DNA from: Oreocharis arfaki
Lineage: Eukaryota; Chordata; Aves; Passeriformes; Paramythiidae
DNA: 64,000 bases
Direction of reading: 5' to 3'
Assembly: GCA_013398015.1 (NCBI GenBank)
Contig: VZRR01002778.1
Coordinates: 1,116,001-1,180,000 of the forward strand
Position numbers and translations under genes: made by a program. The notes under the pieces were generated by a model. It was not told where the DNA came from, made no database searches, and saw nothing but the letters and a program-made list of their open reading frames with translations. Shown in pieces: positions 1 through 13,233 of the stretch (positions within the stretch are counted from its first letter, which is position 1; every line of letters begins with the position of its first letter).

Positions 1-1493
1 TTCTGCATTCCAGTTTGGCCCAGTTTAAGAGTGCATTTTCCTGTTTTTAATCACCCATAATCTCCTATAACCCTCACTCATTATATCAATCTCTCAGCTA
101 GCATGAGCAGCTGATGACAGTGCACAATGCCTGACATCTCCACACTGTTCCTAGATGCAAAAGTCATGTCATGTCCCAGCCAAAACAGCAAATACTAAAA
201 TGACTGATTAAGACACAGTTAATGAAATGGAGGATTTGATACCTGAGTAGATGGTAGAACTTCGAAGGTGTGGAGGAGAGATTGAAATTTATAAACAACC
301 TCAGTTTATTCTATTTAACTTTTTTTTCTTTCTGTTTTAACTCGTTTTGAACCATGTTGACACAATTCTTTGTGAACCAAGGAAAGTACTGTATTTGAGG
401 CTTTCTTTCTCACAGAGAAACTTCATTTTCTGTCCAGTGATGAACACACAGGTGGCTTGTGGAACGATTCACTTGGAAGCACTGTTAAGTTGGCCCACAT
501 TTCTCCTAGGACCCCTTGACCTGAGGACTCCCTGCTCCAGCAGCTTGAGAGGAATGCATTTTCTAGTGCTGTTTTCCTAGCATTTGTTTTGTTAGTGTGG
601 CTGTTGAGCTATGGAAGACAAATTGAACTGAAAGTCAGTCGCAGAAATACTTGTCTTAAACATATTAACTCATTCCCACAGTCATGACAAGAGCCCAAGC
701 CAGCTGCTCATACATATTAAATAAAGACAGGTGGCTGGGTTTTATGTTCAATTTATTTACTAGTTTATTATGTGGCTTAAATATCTGGGAAGAAATTTTT
801 AAAGATTTTGTCTTGATTACATGGATTTAAATACCAAATAACATCTCTTTCCACTGTGGATAGCAGTCATGAAATGCTTTGAAGCTTTTTCTACGCACTA
901 CTTTTACAGAATATACTTAAAGGAAACTAGTTAGTATGGCCAGATACAGAAGTGAAGATGAATTGTCCAATATGTCATAGCAGTAACAGTAGGAGTAGGA
1001 TTTAATCAACATTATTTGGGCAGAAGGCTTTGGTTGCCAATGGACGTATTAAGGATATACTTTTTCAACACAATTTTCTGAAGAAATGTGGCTTATGGGA
1101 GAACATTGGTTCTTCATCAATCCATCCATTGGTACCCATTCCTCCAACTGGATATTGATCTCAGAGCTTACATGCTTTTTGTATACCCATTATTTTCTGT
1201 ATTTAAGAGTACAATATTTGAGTCATACTCTCATAAATATCTCCTCTCTACATAATCCTCCTACTCCTTGTTGCAACCCCCAGTGAAAATGAGAGCCCAT
1301 CTTGGTAGGTTATTTACGAACATTAAGAAATTATTCCTGTTTCAAAGAGAACTGAGCCTCCTGGTTCTCTGCACACTTTCTTTTCTCTCTCTCTCTCTTT
1401 TGCTCCCTTCTTCTTTCTTCAGTCTGACAAGACCTTGTCTCAGTCTCCTATCTAGATTTTTCTCCTTTCTTCGTTTTCCCTTCCCCTCACGTG

Positions 1494-1603
1494 GTGAGCA
1501 GCCTGGTCTAGTGGAAGGTGTCCCTGCCCATGGCAGGGGAGTTGGAACTAAATGATCTCTAAGATCCCTTCCAACCCAAACCACTCCATAACTCTGACTG
1601 ATA
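1494..1603 (+). mobile_element. CR1 LINE 3'-end fragment
   Basis: GCCTGGTCTAGTGGAAGGTG, then CCCATGGCAGGGG, then CCCTTCCAACCCAAACCA followed by CTCCATAACTCTGAC form the diagnostic 3' end of avian CR1 elements with a decayed octamer tail. Only about 110 bases remain and no ORF survives. The divergence of the tail suggests an old insertion. Confidence 0.88.
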
Positions 1604-4600
1604 ATATATTTCAGGTCTTTCACAGTGCAAATTTCTGCACTTTGTGCAGTAGCATGTCAGATGGGTAATGTGACATGTTACTGTAACAGTAATCTTAGAG
1701 AATTAGGTGTCTCTACCTCTTCAGTTGAAATATTTCTTAGGATGTTACATGGCCAATATTGCATCTAATGAAACCCTGTAGAAGCTGTCATTTGTTTTTC
1801 TAAAAAATATAAACTAAAGCTGCATTTTTATTTTCAAAGCAGTAGCATTGAATTATTTTGAATAAGTAGGGGATTCCTCTCTGCACTTGTGATATTAATT
1901 GCTCTGCTTTTTAATTAATTCTGTTTTGCAACATTAGATAGTAGGTAACTTTCATGAAGAGCTCCAGATGCTCCACTGGCTTTGAAAAACGGAGAGCTCC
2001 ATCAGCATATTGGTCCCGTCCCCACTGTGACTAATTAAATGGGAGGATACAATAGTGGGAAGATATAGAGGTTGGTTGGGCAGTTTGCTCCATAGGTTGG
2101 GAAGAGCTCATTTGGCAACACCTCCTCCTGCACCAGGAGAAAGTTGCAAAACATGGCAACCACATGCCAATAAACAAAGAAAATTTTAGTGGCTGCTTCT
2201 ATTCATGGCTGGATGTGCAGGAACAGGTAGCTCAGCATTTTCAAATCACCCTGAAGATGAAACTATCTGCTGGTTATAGCTAGATCTGAGCTGTGGAATG
2301 GGCTGTGCTTATTTGCACCATACACATGATGCTACGCACTCCTACACACACTAACAACAATGTTTCCAGTGGGATTTGTATTACCTGTATGCTAACTTGG
2401 CTGCTTTTATTGTACCACAATATGTACAATTTTCTTTCCTTAGAGATTGGCAGACAATATTTTAAGGTCAGATAACCAAAATGATTTAATGGGCATTTTG
2501 ATTCTTCTTTGTTGTGGAGTTAAAAAAAATTCCTCAGTTAAAATTCTCTTTCTGCTCTATGTATATTCAAGAATTATCCAAAAACGTGGGTCTAGCCCTG
2601 CAAGCCATTATTCATGAGTTAATTCCTTAACTTTATGGAATTACTCATAGGAATGTTTGTTTTGCAGAATGCGGTCCTACTATTGCTGAGAAAATATGGC
2701 TAACTAAAAAAAGATTAAAAGACTGTTTCTTGCCAAAAAACAAAGAGTTTATTTGTATTTCAAAAGTAACATTTATTATAGTTTTCACAACAAAGTTTAA
2801 AATTTTAGCCCAAGCAGGCAGCAGTTTTACTTTCTTATTGAACATCTTTTGGGAAAAAAAACTTGAAGTCCTGAAAAATTCCAATTGTGTCTTGTATTAA
2901 AAGCGTTAAAACCTGAATTAAGGAACATAATTCAGATGGAGTTCTGGTGACTGCGCCAAAGATTACATCGTTGGCTGCTGACTACATCCAGATTTTTAGA
3001 GCAGGTGTGTTGACTCATTCTCTGAGAAGCTGAGGAGAAATGCTGGCCTCACTCCAACCCCTTAACACAGGGCTAACCCAGCTCCATTGCTGCTTTGGGA
3101 CAAACCATTGCTGTCAGACAGCGCAATCTTCATGGAAATGCAAAGTATGACTTTAACATGATATTCCAGAGAGATTAGCAATGCTCTGTATGAAAGCTGG
3201 AGAATGATTTACATCCCGAGTTTAGTCACTCCAGTGCTAACAGCGCTTGTGTGTTGGGAGGTTTATTGTGATTGCAAAAGCAGCAGCCCCTCAGATGGCC
3301 ATTTTTCCTGAGAAAGTTGCTGGATGCTTGGCCTGTGACTCTTAACTGATTTTGGAAAACATGTGCCTTTTCCAACACATTTTGAACATTGTTGCCATTT
3401 CTATTGGAGGTTGTCCATGCTCACTTTGGTATTTAACATGGCCTCTGTTACCCGGTGTATTGTCAAAATCACCATATTTGTCATCTTGCTGGTAGTTCCC
3501 TGTTTACCTTTTCTTACCCAAATTATGTGTGTTACAGCACATAGAGACAGTAAGAATTTTACTTTACAAGTTATTTTTGTTTAATAAAAAGATGCCTTTT
3601 TAGCAATCTGAGGGTCAAATTCATACACTGAAAAAAAGAGTTCAGAGACAATATCTGCCTCCTGTCCCCTTCCCCCTTTCTTTGAAAAGTTTGGAAGAAC
3701 CCATAGGCATTATAGAAATACCTCAAAGCAAACAGTAATCAAGAAAAATATGCCTTTACAGAAAGCTTTTCCTACAGCTAGCTCCCACATTATTAAATAC
3801 AACTGCTATTAGTGTCACTGCCTTAATTATTTCTAAAAGAAAGAAGTGCTAATCAGAAGTGCTAACGTTTGGGATATCCAGTGTCATTACAATTAAAGCC
3901 TCAAGAGTTCAACAAGTACATCCAGTTGCACAGAGAAGTATGGTGGAAACCAGAGAGCCATTCTCTGGACTAGTTAAAGTTCATGGTATATCTTTCTACT
4001 CATTTGGAAAAAAACAGGTAATGAAGTAATGAAACCCTATATTACAATGTTGTTTAAATTTTTGTATAGGCAAAAAAAACCATGCATTTGCCTAGTCTGC
4101 TGCAAATGCAGAATAAAACTGGGAAATTAATCAACAGCTCTTTCACCTTCACTGACAGCCTTAGCTGACATTTTTGTTGCCAGCATCACAACATTTAAGG
4201 GAGGCTGGGTCTCCTCTATAGTTTCAGTGTAAATATGGAGCACTTCTGCGAAAGTCAGGAGAATGATGGCAGACACAAAACTAAATTTACTTTAAAGAGG
4301 AGAAGATGTTCTAGCAGCCTCATGATAGCAACTGATTAGGACTAGATTTTCTGAAGAGATTTATACAACCTTCACAGATCTGTCAGGTGAAGAAAAAAGA
4401 CTTCATGTAGAACTTGCAAGCATTCACCTTTCACCCTTAATCTATTATAAAAAATAAAAGCATCTGAAAATGCGTCACTGTTATGGCCAGTCATTCATTT
4501 TGTGAGAGTTTTGTATATTTCATAGTGGAACCTGCCTTTGAAATAGATTTTTAACTGCTTAATATATGACATTATTTTATTCAAGGCATCTACTTCTTCA

Positions 4601-7600
4601 AGCAATGCTTTACTACAATGTTTTGTATTTTTTGTGAAGACTAGTAAATTGAAAAACTAACAAAAAATTGTTTAATAGGCTGATTCTACAATAGGCTCAC
4701 CTTATATGCTTGTTCCTTTGCTCTCTTTTGCTTCCACAACTCATTTTCCAAACTCAACAGGGTTATATGAAATGGGAAATCAAGATGTGAGAGAAGATGC
4801 TTGGTGTGGTTACTGCATGGCAACCCACATTCCAGCTCACAGCTAATTACAGGCAATGCTGACATCTGAGAGCTGGGAAAAACTGGGATGTTAAATCTGC
4901 TTATTTGTACAGTAAAATCTTTTCCACAAAGTATTATTTTACTTCATGGAGCCAAGGGCAGTCTGCAACATCAATGCTAGCAGGAATTTAATGTTGTGTT
5001 AATAGGGGATGGTAAAAGACAACGTAGCTTTAATAACTTAGCATAGAGATAGACCATGGACCAAAACATTAATCATAAACATTCCTCTATTGACCTCCTG
5101 AAGGGCCAGACTCCTCCAGCTAGGCTTATTAATCCCCATGAGAATAATAATATCCCATTTCAACAGTGAGAACAGAATACTTGTCTTGGTTTTAGTTGAT
5201 GGATGGCTTAACTATTTTTACTTTTTTTTTTTTAAGACAAATAACATCCCTCCCCTTTTTTGAGATCAGACAGCATGGTTACAGGCAGAGTCTGAGAATA
5301 TCTGGTGGATGGGATCATTAGGGATGTACTGAGTATTCCCTCTCCTTGATACCAAGGGGTTTTTTGCTGGGCAGTTTCTTTTCTTGATGCTATTTCCAAC
5401 ATATGGAAAGCTCATTGTCTAGTACAACAGGGCCAATACTTCCCTCTCCTTATGTTTTATCCGAAAGTGACCTAAACATGGTGAAATAATAACCCCACAT
5501 TTAATAATATTGTAAGACTATCAGCCAGCTGCAGCAGATTTTCCAGAGGGTATATTGACATCTTGCATATGTGCCTGCAAATATACTGTTTTCAGCCTCT
5601 CTAAATTATACGTGTTCATGACTAAAGCTTGTCAGAGAAAATACTCATGGCCTACTTATTTTTGCTGACATTTAAAAGGAGTTCCTGAGTTTTCTGGAAA
5701 TGCAAGAGAATCAGATTCTGCTTCCTCTAAAGCACTTAACTGATATATCAGCAAGGAATGGGCTGGCACAACCCTTCAATAAGCCATTTTCTGTTTGCTT
5801 TTTCCAGCTGTCTCTTTCATAAGATAAGAAAAGAGAGCTGAGGAAAAAGGATACATGCCTTTTATGGAAGCATTTCCCATCTCACATTTACATTTAAACA
5901 GTTTCCTTGTTTCTTTTCCAGGATCATTATTGCAGAGAAATATTTGTTTCATAAATTCATCTGTTCTTGCTAAACATTTCTGTTTGCCCTTACAAAAACA
6001 CAAAAACTGAGCACAAGCTACAGAATAATGTTAAGATCAAGCTTTCCTATTAGCAAGTGTACTCAGTTCATTGTTTTTGAGATGTGACAAACAACATAAG
6101 TTAGATCCTCTCCCAAGCCAGTGGGACATAATAAGGCGTTTAAATAATTCCTTACTTCTGGACTTTATTAGGATTATTACAGTTATTAGTAACCCTGTGT
6201 GCACTTTGCTGTAGCCCTCAGAAGCTCACATCCCTGTGAGTCAGGAACAAAAAAAGAGATTTCTTCTCTTTCCCTGACCTATTACCATTCAGTTTCTAAC
6301 CTGTGGCCATCTCTTCACCTGTGGCAAGGGTTTGATGGATGTGTCCTTTGCCTAAAAAATCTCACTTTTAATCTAAATTGTTTTGGGTGTGGAATAGACG
6401 ATTCAGGGGTTGAACCCAGCATGTTGCCCTGAACAGAAAAATAATACCTGCATGTATTTTATTTACTCTGCTTTGGCCCACTCTTTTATGTATATGTCCT
6501 ATGCTGTTACATCCAGTTGGATAACAGACAAATTTGCATCAATTTTCATGTATCAGCTGTGCACCAGCCCCAAGAGAGACTCTTAATTTTCTTCTCTCCT
6601 CATGCAGAAGGCAATATTTTAAAAAACATTTAGCTAGGTGCCATGAGATGACTTCATGGAAATTGCGTGGTTTCATTATAACCCCGAGCACATACACAGT
6701 AAGGGAGAAAGGCATTCCTCTTGCAATCCAAGTTTTGGGAGGGTGGAGAGGGAAGGCTGGAGGTACAAGTCCAAGGTCCAAGATCAGTAAATCAGTCTGC
6801 TGTGCAATATCCCTCCCTCCTCTCTACGCAAGCCTTCTGGCTGAAGCAGCGCCCAGAGCTCTCGGCCAGTTCTGTGGGTGAGAGGACCCTGGGCAAAATT
6901 TCAGGCTCCCGCAAGGGCTCTGGGGGAATCGAAGGCTGTCAACAAAGTTTGCTTGGAAAACAAAGCAGAGTATGAATAAGCCACTTCCCTTCTGACAACA
7001 GAGAGGTCCAGAAACAGAGAAGATTTTTCCAGCAATTAGGCTGAGAGAAGACTGTACGCAAGCATGACAGCAAACATGGTTCGGTTGCAGTGACTGGAGG
7101 GGGGCCACTTGAGTTGGGGTCAAATCAAAAGCCAGGTTCTTAAGTCCGTGGTAGGTCTTGAGGGCAAAGGAGGCAGAGCTTGTGGTTCCCTGCATAATTC
7201 AAAGGTAAAGGGTGAAAGGGTTAGCAAGAAACTCTGGTTTCCCTGAAATTATGCTAGGGCTTGTTTCACAGGTGTTTACAGCACACACAGCAATGTCAGG
7301 AGAAAACATACAACCTTTGCAACCTCCCCACTTGGTCTTTTCTTTTGTGTGCTTCCTACATCTGCTCAGTGCATGTGTCCATCCCCAGAAAATGTTGTGC
7401 ACATAATGTGTGTGCCTGCTGCCATGGATGACCCTCATACAGTGTCTCCACAGGCAACAAATTTTGAAACGAATTGTGAAAGCCTTTTCCTCTGCTTGTG
7501 CTACAGGAAATGCTTTCAGTGTGCTTCCTCATGTCCTTTAAGATGTCATCTAAAATCCTCTCTGTTGTTTCCATCATTTTTTTAGCCCTTCTTGCACCCT

Positions 7601-8040
7601 ACAGAGTTTCTGCAGTATCAGCTCAGATTGCTCAATTTTGGTAGTGCATCAAACAGCTAATTTCATCTGTTACCACAGGGTGCTGGATGCTTTTTTGCAC
7701 AAGTTCAGGTCTGAGAAAAACTAATTATTTGCACTTTCATGAAATTTTTTGCAATGTCTTCACTCACTTATTCACATAAGAATAGCCCAACCAAATACTG
7801 TAACATTAAAGGAAGTGAAAGTGGTTCTACTCGGAAATCTTACAGAAAAGTCAAGTAATACACTGACTCCTTGAACAAAACAACAGCTGCAAAAAGTGAA
7901 TGACACAGACTTTAAATGTTAACATTGCAAAATCATGAAGAAATTGTAATTTAATTATGTTTAATTATCTTCCATTAGAAGAAAAAAAAAATCTGCTACG
8001 CAGCATTTCAAATGTAATTGCTCCAGTAAGGCTTTTTTTT

Positions 8041-8059
8041 TGTGTGTGTGTGTGTGTGG
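8041..8059. repeat. (TG)n microsatellite
   Basis: Nine uninterrupted TG units directly follow a T run at 8033-8040. Confidence 0.9.
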
Positions 8060-9047
8060 AATTGTCAAAATGTCAATTACATATCTGTAGACCTATGATG
8101 AAGAACTGATTTATCTATGCTTAATCATTCAAGAAAATAAACTATACTGTGTGTGCAAAGGAGATAAAGTCAGTCAAAACATATGAAATTGTTTTGCAAA
8201 ATGGAACAATCTACATTTTCCTAATAATTGACATCACTGAAGTCATTACTAAAAAATCTACTTTTGCAGCCTGTGCTCTTCTCAGTTGACATGGGTGACT
8301 AGTGTATGACAGGAAGGTTTCCAACACTTTAAAAGACTTCTTCAGCCATGCCTCAAATGAAGTTCTTTCTGTTCAGTTGACTTCCTGAGAAATATTACAA
8401 TCAAGGTAAATTTAAATGCCTCAGACAATCCTTATTTTTATTTCAAAACCAGTCCTTGGCACCATAGTCTGCATATAGGTATTTTAAAAAGATGCATCTC
8501 ATCATATAACTAGTCTGGTTTTGTGTTTTATCAAACTTAGCTCTAGGAATCTGAGTTCTGGATATTAAGTTTAAACTAAATGGACGTACAAACCATTTGG
8601 AGATTTACCCATCGCTGAACGCCAGAAAATATGAAAGTGATCTATCTTAGAGTACTTTGTGTTCCTGATAGGGAGTTCTGGGGACTCACTGTCTTATTGC
8701 ATAATATTGAACACTAGTAACCGAACATCTGTTAGCAGAGAATGGAAGCTGCAGATAACTGTGGTATTAAAATGACTAAGAAATAGATATCCTACCAAAG
8801 TTGCTTTGGTAAACTGGTAGAGAATAGCTACACTGCAAGATTCTGTCTTGCATCAAAGATTCCAAATAACACAGCATAAACACTAAGGTTATCCCTAGAC
8901 AAGAAAACCATAAATGTTATTGATAAGGTAAAAGAAAACTGGATAAGATGCATACTTGAATACATGCCTTGTGCCAAATACCATTCCATACATCAAATTC
9001 AATCTCTATTTTCTCCTTCTCTAAAACAACACAGAACTTGCATTTTT

Positions 9048-9085
9048 CATGACGTCCTATGCCATGACATCCTATGTCATGACAA
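9048..9085. repeat. 15-bp tandem repeat, about 2.5 copies
   Basis: The units CATGACGTCCTATGC (9048-9062) and CATGACATCCTATGT (9063-9077), then a partial CATGACA, are arranged head to tail. The first unit carries a CRE-like TGACGTC. On the minus strand the repeat falls in a 163-codon open frame that I regard as spurious. Confidence 0.8.
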
Positions 9086-10803
9086 CCATTAATATTTAAT
9101 GGCACCCTCAAGACACTGACTTGCATTGGAAGCAATGTGCAGCCACCCGTGTGAGCACTCCTCTCTGAGCTAAAGAAGGTGCTCCCTTTCCTGAACTCTG
9201 GTAGCCCTGGAACTGTCAGAAGCAGAGTGAGTACAGAAACTTCAAGCAATTTTGGTCTTTCACTAGAACCAGTAGAGCTTTTCCTTCTTGCTACAATGGT
9301 GCAAAAGTAAGGCACAAGCCAGTTATGTCCTGGAGGGTATAGGGTGCTGTGACTGGTGCCTAAGAGTAAAGTCCAGAAAAGGGTAAAAGGCTGGCAGACT
9401 TTGTTCACAATTTCATCAGCCAGTTCAGAATGTAGCTGTGGAAAATGCCCATACCTTTTTGTGTGCTTCAGTCTCTCTAACTGTAAAGTGAGAGCTTATG
9501 CATTAAAATTACTTTGAGGCTAAAACATTGTTTGCAGCATGCTTTGCAAACCTCAGTTGAAAGTGTCACAGTAGTGCAAATGTGTGTTTTTTCATTTAGT
9601 ATTGTAGGCACCATCATCCAGGAGTAGCATAGATTGACATGGATATTTTCATCATCTCTTTCCTTTAAGTTCCTAATGTACAACCAAACACAGAACAACT
9701 CCATTTTCTGAACTCAAATTTTAACTGTAAACAAAAAAAACTATTGGGGTTTTTTTATTTTCTTTTCCCTAGGGAAGCTGTAAAATACTTAGGTAGGCAA
9801 TAGCATTTTGTCTGTTAATGATCTCTAAGAAATTTCTGTCAGTAATTATAAATGAATGTTTTTCTGAAACATATAATCAGTAATCAGAAACTGCTAGGAA
9901 AAACAGTGGTGATGTGAAATCAGTCACCATGAGGTGTTTTGACAAGTCTCCTAATTAAGCAAATAATTACCCAAACCACTAAATACGTAAGGAAAAATAT
10001 ATCTTGCAAGTCTGGCAAAAGATGAGCCTGTTCCTTCTAATTTTCATCATTTTTTTCTATGAAATGGAAGAACCTCCTGTAATATCTGTAACTGCAACTA
10101 AACTTCCAAAGGGAGGTTATCCAAGATTGTTATTTCTAGTGCCAAAAGAAAACAGATAGTTGGCAGTCATAGCACACTCGCCTATAAAGTACATTTTGGC
10201 CAAAAGTAGGCAATTCCATTTTGACTCCAAGACTCACATCCCATCCTTAGCTCATCACAGATGGGCGCCTCATCAGTCACAGCTGTCTGAAACACCCAGA
10301 TATTTCAGGGTCAACAGGCAATGAGGAGATTGCATTGTTTTTTGGTCACTATGAATTTGATTTTTTTTAATACTCGTTTTCTACCTAGGTATAACACTGA
10401 CCTGATTTCCAGCATTGTTCAGGATTTTCCCATTTTAAATCTCTAGTGGAAGATAATCCCTAACTCTCACTATAGAGTCAGTCACTAGGCAAGGGAGTCC
10501 ACATGGTTTAGGATTTTTGTGTCACTCTTTTACCTCTTCCTTATTCCTCTTCCCATGTGATTTTCTGTAGAAATCATTCCTCACATTCTTCACATCTTGG
10601 CATTAAAAAAAAGTTATATCAGACTTGGTTAATCTTGTCCTTGAATTGTCTGAGGGATCAAGAATGAGTACAATAGGTTTCGGAGCCATCTAATACAACA
10701 GAATTCAGTTCTGAGCAACTTTATGTGTTAGTAAGGAAAAAACCAACAACCACAAAAACAAAATAGAAGAAAGGAAAAAACTAGAAGGCAATAAAAACTG
10801 GTA

Positions 10804-10823
10804 ACAAACAAACAAACAAAAAA
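10804..10823. repeat. (CAAA)n short tandem repeat
   Basis: About four to five CAAA units in an A-rich stretch. Confidence 0.75.
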
Positions 10824-13178
10824 GAAACCAACCTGGGATCAAACCCTGATCAGGAAAGAAAAAGCCAGCTGTGGCAAGGTTCTGCCTAAGAGCACAAGAA
10901 GATTCCCGTCCATTAGCTTGCCATTAAGCAGAACTCTATCCTGGAAGAGTTTAGAAACTGAAAATTATTAGACAAAAAAAATACTTCTAAGAAGATGAAA
11001 TTTTCCTGCCCAAGTGTGAAATAAAAACTTTCCACCTAAGGTAAGGATTGATTGTGGGTGGAACATACGCAAGACTCAGGAAACGGGATGCATGTTCCTC
11101 TGATACGGATGGCCTCTGGCAGTCCTGTGGATATCCTGCTTGTTTTTCTTGAGAGGGTTATAGCAGTACACACACATTTTTTACACATTTTCCTGCTGGT
11201 TTTGTAGGGGACAAGGAGACAGTTGTAATCACAGCTTGTCACTTGCCTGACTTACATTTTAGATATTTTCATATTGGCTATATATAAAGGTGTTGACAGG
11301 TTACAAATTTTCACAATTTAGAGATTGAGAGGGCCTACTACATTGTCACTTCCATTCTACCAGAAATGCAGGACCAGCTCTCTTGATCGTTTCCCAGCAA
11401 CTTACCAGGTATCTTGTCAATAAAACTGTTTATTCCACTTTCTTTGTGAATTTATTCCACACTTGAGTGACTACCATTGTCAGGAAGTCAAAACGAACAC
11501 TAACTAGACCTAATAAAACCTCTTCTTAAGGCTCAAAATAGTTCTTTTGTTTTTCTTCAATATCCATGCATCTCTGACTTGCTGATTATCTCCCAGAAGC
11601 AAAAGTTCCAAATTTACTTCTGAGAAGACTTTTCCTGACCCACCAAAAGCAGAAGATACAGGAAATTTTATAAGAAATGTTCATGTAGCTGTCACCATGT
11701 TTTCCAGGCTGGAGAATGAGAAGAAATTTGGGAAAATTGAGTTGTTTCTCTGAAGAGACTTTTCTCAGTCTCATGCATGAAAATGATACTCTAAATAGTT
11801 TTACATCTGAGTTTTGCAGTTAATGCTACAAATAGTACTTTGACATTTTTATGGTCTGTTTTAATTAAATGAAGCAAAATCTGCTCTTCTGAGTGATTCA
11901 TTTATCCTATCAACCTTTCTATTTTTGTAAGATTAAATCAGGAAGTTCGCATTAAGCTTCCTTTCCTGGAATTCCAGTCGAACATTATTACCCTTTGTTT
12001 AGACTGTATCACTTATTCAGCTGATAAGAGTAGACTATTCCACTAGAGAGACAGAGATTCAGCAATTTAGATCCCTTAAAGAGCATTCTGTATTTTCCAG
12101 TAAATGACTATACTACATGTTTCAGGAAGCTACTAAAAGCTATTGCATTTTTTAAATCTACAGACATGAAACTGAATACTAATGCAATGATGTGTCTCAG
12201 CAAAGCACACATAATATTTTTTGTCCTTAACATTAGGAGGGATGTTATAGCTTTGCATCATTTAATTCCCAATGCAATCCCACAGCTTGATTGTGATCTC
12301 CAGGACAATACAAAAGAACACTGGTGAAAGACTAGATACTGATTCTAAGAGAATAAAAATTTGGACTAAGACACACGTTTTAAATTCTGAAGTAATTTGT
12401 CATGTTTTGAACTTTAAAGTTGCCATTTGAAATCTTAAAATCAAGGTGCATTGCTAAGGGAGGCATTTTAAAATGCTGGAGATACAACTTCAAGCAGGAA
12501 ACCTAAGCAAGGCTTGTGGTTCAGGTTGATACAGTGATCTTTAAAATTGCTGATCAGTGGTGTAAAAATATACACACACTAATTCTGGACTGTTTTCTGA
12601 AATAATGCTGCCTACATCCTTTGACTATCATGTTTGTTTTACTCTGTAGTATCCTGAATTCTGGTATATATGTGAAAACTGCCTAGATTTACAATGTATT
12701 TAACTACTCAGATTAATTTGTTTTACTTTTTTGTGGAGACGGTGTTTTGGTTCACTGGTTTTGGAGTTCATTGGTCTTGTTTGTTTGTTTGTGTTGGTTT
12801 GGGTTTGGCTTTTTGAAGGTTTTTTGCCTAGGACAAAGTCAAGCTTTGCAAACAAAGAAAACCACATTTGTTCTTAAACTAACACCTGAATTTCTTATTA
12901 TGTTTGCACCAGAAGCAGGTAACACTTCAGTTATGCTTCTAACTTAATCTATCTGAATCCCAAATTCTTATTTCCCAGCATTTCCTTTGGTGCCTGGATC
13001 CAATTTGTCTTTCAGCATGAATTAGAATAAAAACTTGCCTCTCTCTGCAGCCTGACATGATATTTACTGATACTCATAAATGACAGCACCAGTCTGTATC
13101 CTTACGCAGAGTGCAGATTTTCAAAATCTAATCTAGAAGGGAGCACAATGTGATGAGCATTCCCAAATTGTTAAAAAT

Positions 13179-13223
<45 letters not shown>

Positions 13224-13233
13224 CTATATATGT
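13179..13233. repeat. (TA)n microsatellite with TATG variants
   Basis: TATGTATATG leads into 14 uninterrupted TA units (13191-13218), then an A run and a further short TA block. Length polymorphism is likely. Confidence 0.9.

Noticed and set aside
1380..1480. C/T-rich stretch before the first CR1 fragment as a possible splice acceptor or viral polypurine tract
   Set aside because: No exon or LTR structure follows; only the CR1 3' end is present.
8917..9408. 163-codon antisense open frame with a CHDIGCHGIGRHE repeat
   Set aside because: The peptide repeat comes from the 15-bp DNA tandem repeat. There is no homology I recognise and no gene context.
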